The position numbers and the translations under genes are program-made. Shown here in pieces: positions 46,156-47,373 of a DNA stretch of 47,373 nucleotides. The DNA is taken from the NCBI GenBank assembly GCA_945888435.1, contig CAMCZW010000012.1, positions 1 to 47,373 on the forward strand, written 5' to 3'. The DNA comes from a bacterium UBP8_UBA817. Lineage in GTDB: Bacteria; Margulisbacteria; Marinamargulisbacteria; SXXA01; SICP01. Within the stretch, counting starts at the first letter, position 1; every line of letters starts with the position of its first letter. The notes under the pieces are model-generated. The model worked only from the letters and a program-made list of their open reading frames with translations, did not search any database and had not been told where the DNA came from.

Positions 46156-47043
46156 TTAAAATTCAAAAATCTCCTTCATTTTTTCATAAGTGACCATTAA
46201 AAATGAAGAGACGATTGCTTGTCTTCCCCCTCTTAATTCCACGGCTCCGTAAAACTTTTTCCAACCATGGGTTTGAATGATTTCTCTGAAAGCAGCGGTT
46301 GGGGTGGTGATATTATTTTGTGTGACTGACCGAAGGGTATCTAGCGGGGTGGTGATCACTTGAACACCAATAGTAAAACTGAGTGTGCTTGCTAATAAAT
46401 TATTGAATTTATTCTCAAATGGAAAATAGGGAGCGCAATCTTTTGCAACGCCATACACTAATAAATTATTAATAAAATTCTTAGACAAGTTAGGAGTAAA
46501 TCCGGTATAGCTTGTCCGTATATTTACCCAAAAATCTGTTGGTTTAATATAGGGTGCTTTTCCAAGAGTTTTACTTTTAATCGCTTGAGTTCTAAAGAAA
46601 TCTACAGGAGTCCAAATGGCAGTCTCTAAAATTATACCCGACAATATCCCCAGGTATCGGCATTTTGGTTCTGAATACCCATATTTCTTGGCAATGATAC
46701 TGCCTACTTCGCCGGGTACAAATATGGCCACTCGCCTTGGAAATGTCGCTAGGAACACATATGAAAATCCAGTATATGCCAGTCTAGGATTCTTAATCAT
46801 ATCTGGACCATACTTTTTGATGGCTTGAGGCGTGGTTAACCCCTGAGTTTGAACTGAAGTAATAAAGATGTCAGTGAGAGGGTAGATTAATGTTTGTATC
46901 AATGTCGCTAGCCCACCACCAAAAAATATCCCCCCTAATAATCGTTTTTTTATTGACGGTCCCTCTGTATGGGCTGCTGCTATTTTGGGATTGTTGCCAG
47001 GCTGGATTTGGGGTGGTGGTGTGTAGCTTATTATTTTATTCAT
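46156..47043 (-). CDS. Mitochondrial carrier family (SLC25-like) transporter
   Basis: 295 aa with the three-fold repeat of mitochondrial carriers. Signature motifs PxDxxK/R occur at spacing about 90: P55-L-T-D58 (degenerate, no basic residue), P146-V-D-F-F-R151 and P233-L-D-T-L-R238. Each is followed by the second-half pattern (AYTGF, SYTGFTPNLSKN, and HGWKKFYGAVELRGGRQ). A 30-residue Pro-rich N-terminal extension precedes the first helix. In eukaryotes these proteins exchange nucleotides, metabolites or cofactors across the mitochondrial inner membrane; bacterial members are very rare (Legionella LncP is the known case). AAGGA lies 7-8 bases before the ATG, behind a very AT-rich promoter region (47044-47130). 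An IS element end lies about 90 bases away. Substrate unknown; transfer from a eukaryote is the likely origin. Confidence 0.88.
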   Translation of the reverse strand: MNKIISYTPPPQIQPGNNPKIAAAHTEGPSIKKRLLGGIFFGGGLATLIQTLIYPLTDIFITSVQTQGLTTPQAIKKYGPDMIKNPRLAYTGFSYVFLATFPRRVAIFVPGEVGSIIAKKYGYSEPKCRYLGILSGIILETAIWTPVDFFRTQAIKSKTLGKAPYIKPTDFWVNIRTSYTGFTPNLSKNFINNLLVYGVAKDCAPYFPFENKFNNLLASTLSFTIGVQVITTPLDTLRSVTQNNITTPTAAFREIIQTHGWKKFYGAVELRGGRQAIVSSFLMVTYEKMKEIFEF

Positions 47044-47133
47044 TAAATATCCTTCTGTAATTACACTTAAATGTATAACTTTATAATAAAAAGTATAATA
47101 TTATAAAACTTTATAAAAATAAAGAGATATTGT

Positions 47134-47373
47134 CACTACTGTCCGGTCTTTTTTTCATGGGGAAATGATGCTCAATTGCGTGTAGCTTAAGGAAGCCGGA
47201 GGCTTCCAGCGGTTCATAGTCAAAATTTCAACGAGGTGAATTCTCTCAAAAATAGCCTCATTGAAAAGGCAAGATAAGGTATGAAGTGTTTTTTTGGAGT
47301 GAGTTTGCTTTTTAACAAACCAGAGGATCAAATAAACAATCAAAGCGACCCAGATTTGGGTCATAACGGCATT
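47134..47373 (-). mobile_element. End of an IS4-like insertion sequence
   Basis: CACTACTGTCCGGT at 47134-47147 looks like the terminal inverted repeat of IS4-family elements of this type. The transposase C-terminus begins directly inside it. The other end is outside the window. Confidence 0.6.
47155..47373 (-). CDS. IS4-family transposase, C-terminal part (runs off the window)
   Basis: The minus-strand frame is open to the window end and reads NAVMTQIWVALIVYLILWFVKK. This is the segment after the last catalytic Glu in IS4-type DDE transposases (pattern ENAVxTQIWIAL). It continues to a normal-looking end, about 70 residues later. The catalytic DDE part would lie beyond base 47373, so completeness cannot be judged. 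Confidence 0.8.
   Translation of the reverse strand, partial: NAVMTQIWVALIVYLILWFVKKQTHSKKTLHTLSCLFNEAIFERIHLVEILTMNRWKPPASLSYTQLSIISP

Overview
The window (47,373 bases, low-to-moderate GC) is a piece of a bacterial chromosome. It is densely packed, with many genes overlapping by 4 to 14 bases and frequent GTG and TTG starts. Secreted proteins with N-terminal signal segments and a candidate outer-membrane barrel suggest a diderm. The mix of housekeeping genes (AddAB, RadA, ClpC without CtsR/McsAB, a SpoIIE-type phosphatase, a very short YidC) does not match a familiar model phylum. An uncultured candidate lineage in the Cyanobacteria/Margulisbacteria neighbourhood is my best guess, but it is only inference.

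Layout. (1) 1-2975: a strong inverted repeat, a complete class I terpene synthase, and a membrane-anchored SpoIIE-like phosphatase. (2) 2994-13539: genome maintenance and proteostasis, with addB-addA on +, and a HEAT-repeat protein, radA and clpC on -. (3) 13550-22372: a minus-strand surface cluster made of a giant decapeptide-repeat fibre (1,864 aa), a NIDO plus LamG-like secreted protein, and a broken paralogue of the latter whose decayed 3' half runs up to the clpC promoter. (4) 22474-23996: folA and a candidate outer-membrane protein, divergent. (5) 24039-30710: a short dcw cluster, murC-murB-ddl-ftsQ-ftsA-ftsZ. (6) 30773-38715: biotin genes in two blocks (bioF-bioH on +; a DGxHR protein-bioC-bioD on -, preceded by tRNA-Val) around an unknown two-gene unit and aroH-tyrA. 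(7) 38754-42525: rpmH-rnpA-yidD-yidC-jag-mnmE behind a near-consensus promoter. (8) 42526-47373: an accessory tail holding a secreted hypothetical protein, a DUF559 nuclease boxed by inverted repeats, a Fic protein, a PhzF remnant, a WecG/TagA glycosyltransferase, a mitochondrial-carrier-family protein and the end of an IS4-like element.

Three features cut across regions. First, a family of short hairpin repeats (core AGCCCCTCTCTGTTCC, with a related CACCCCGTC class) sits at gene ends from 30.7 kb onward. One near-perfect inverted pair encloses the DUF559 nuclease gene, and repeats supply stop codons or C-termini to neighbouring genes. Second, several promoters (clpC, folA, murC, aroH, wecG) place the -10 element only 6-9 bases before the start codon, with no usable ribosome binding site, implying leaderless mRNAs. 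Third, eukaryote-flavoured genes occur: a three-repeat mitochondrial carrier homologue, NIDO/LamG domains, Fic, and a coiled-coil protein of unknown function. Together these fit a bacterium that lives with or on eukaryotic cells, which is inference.
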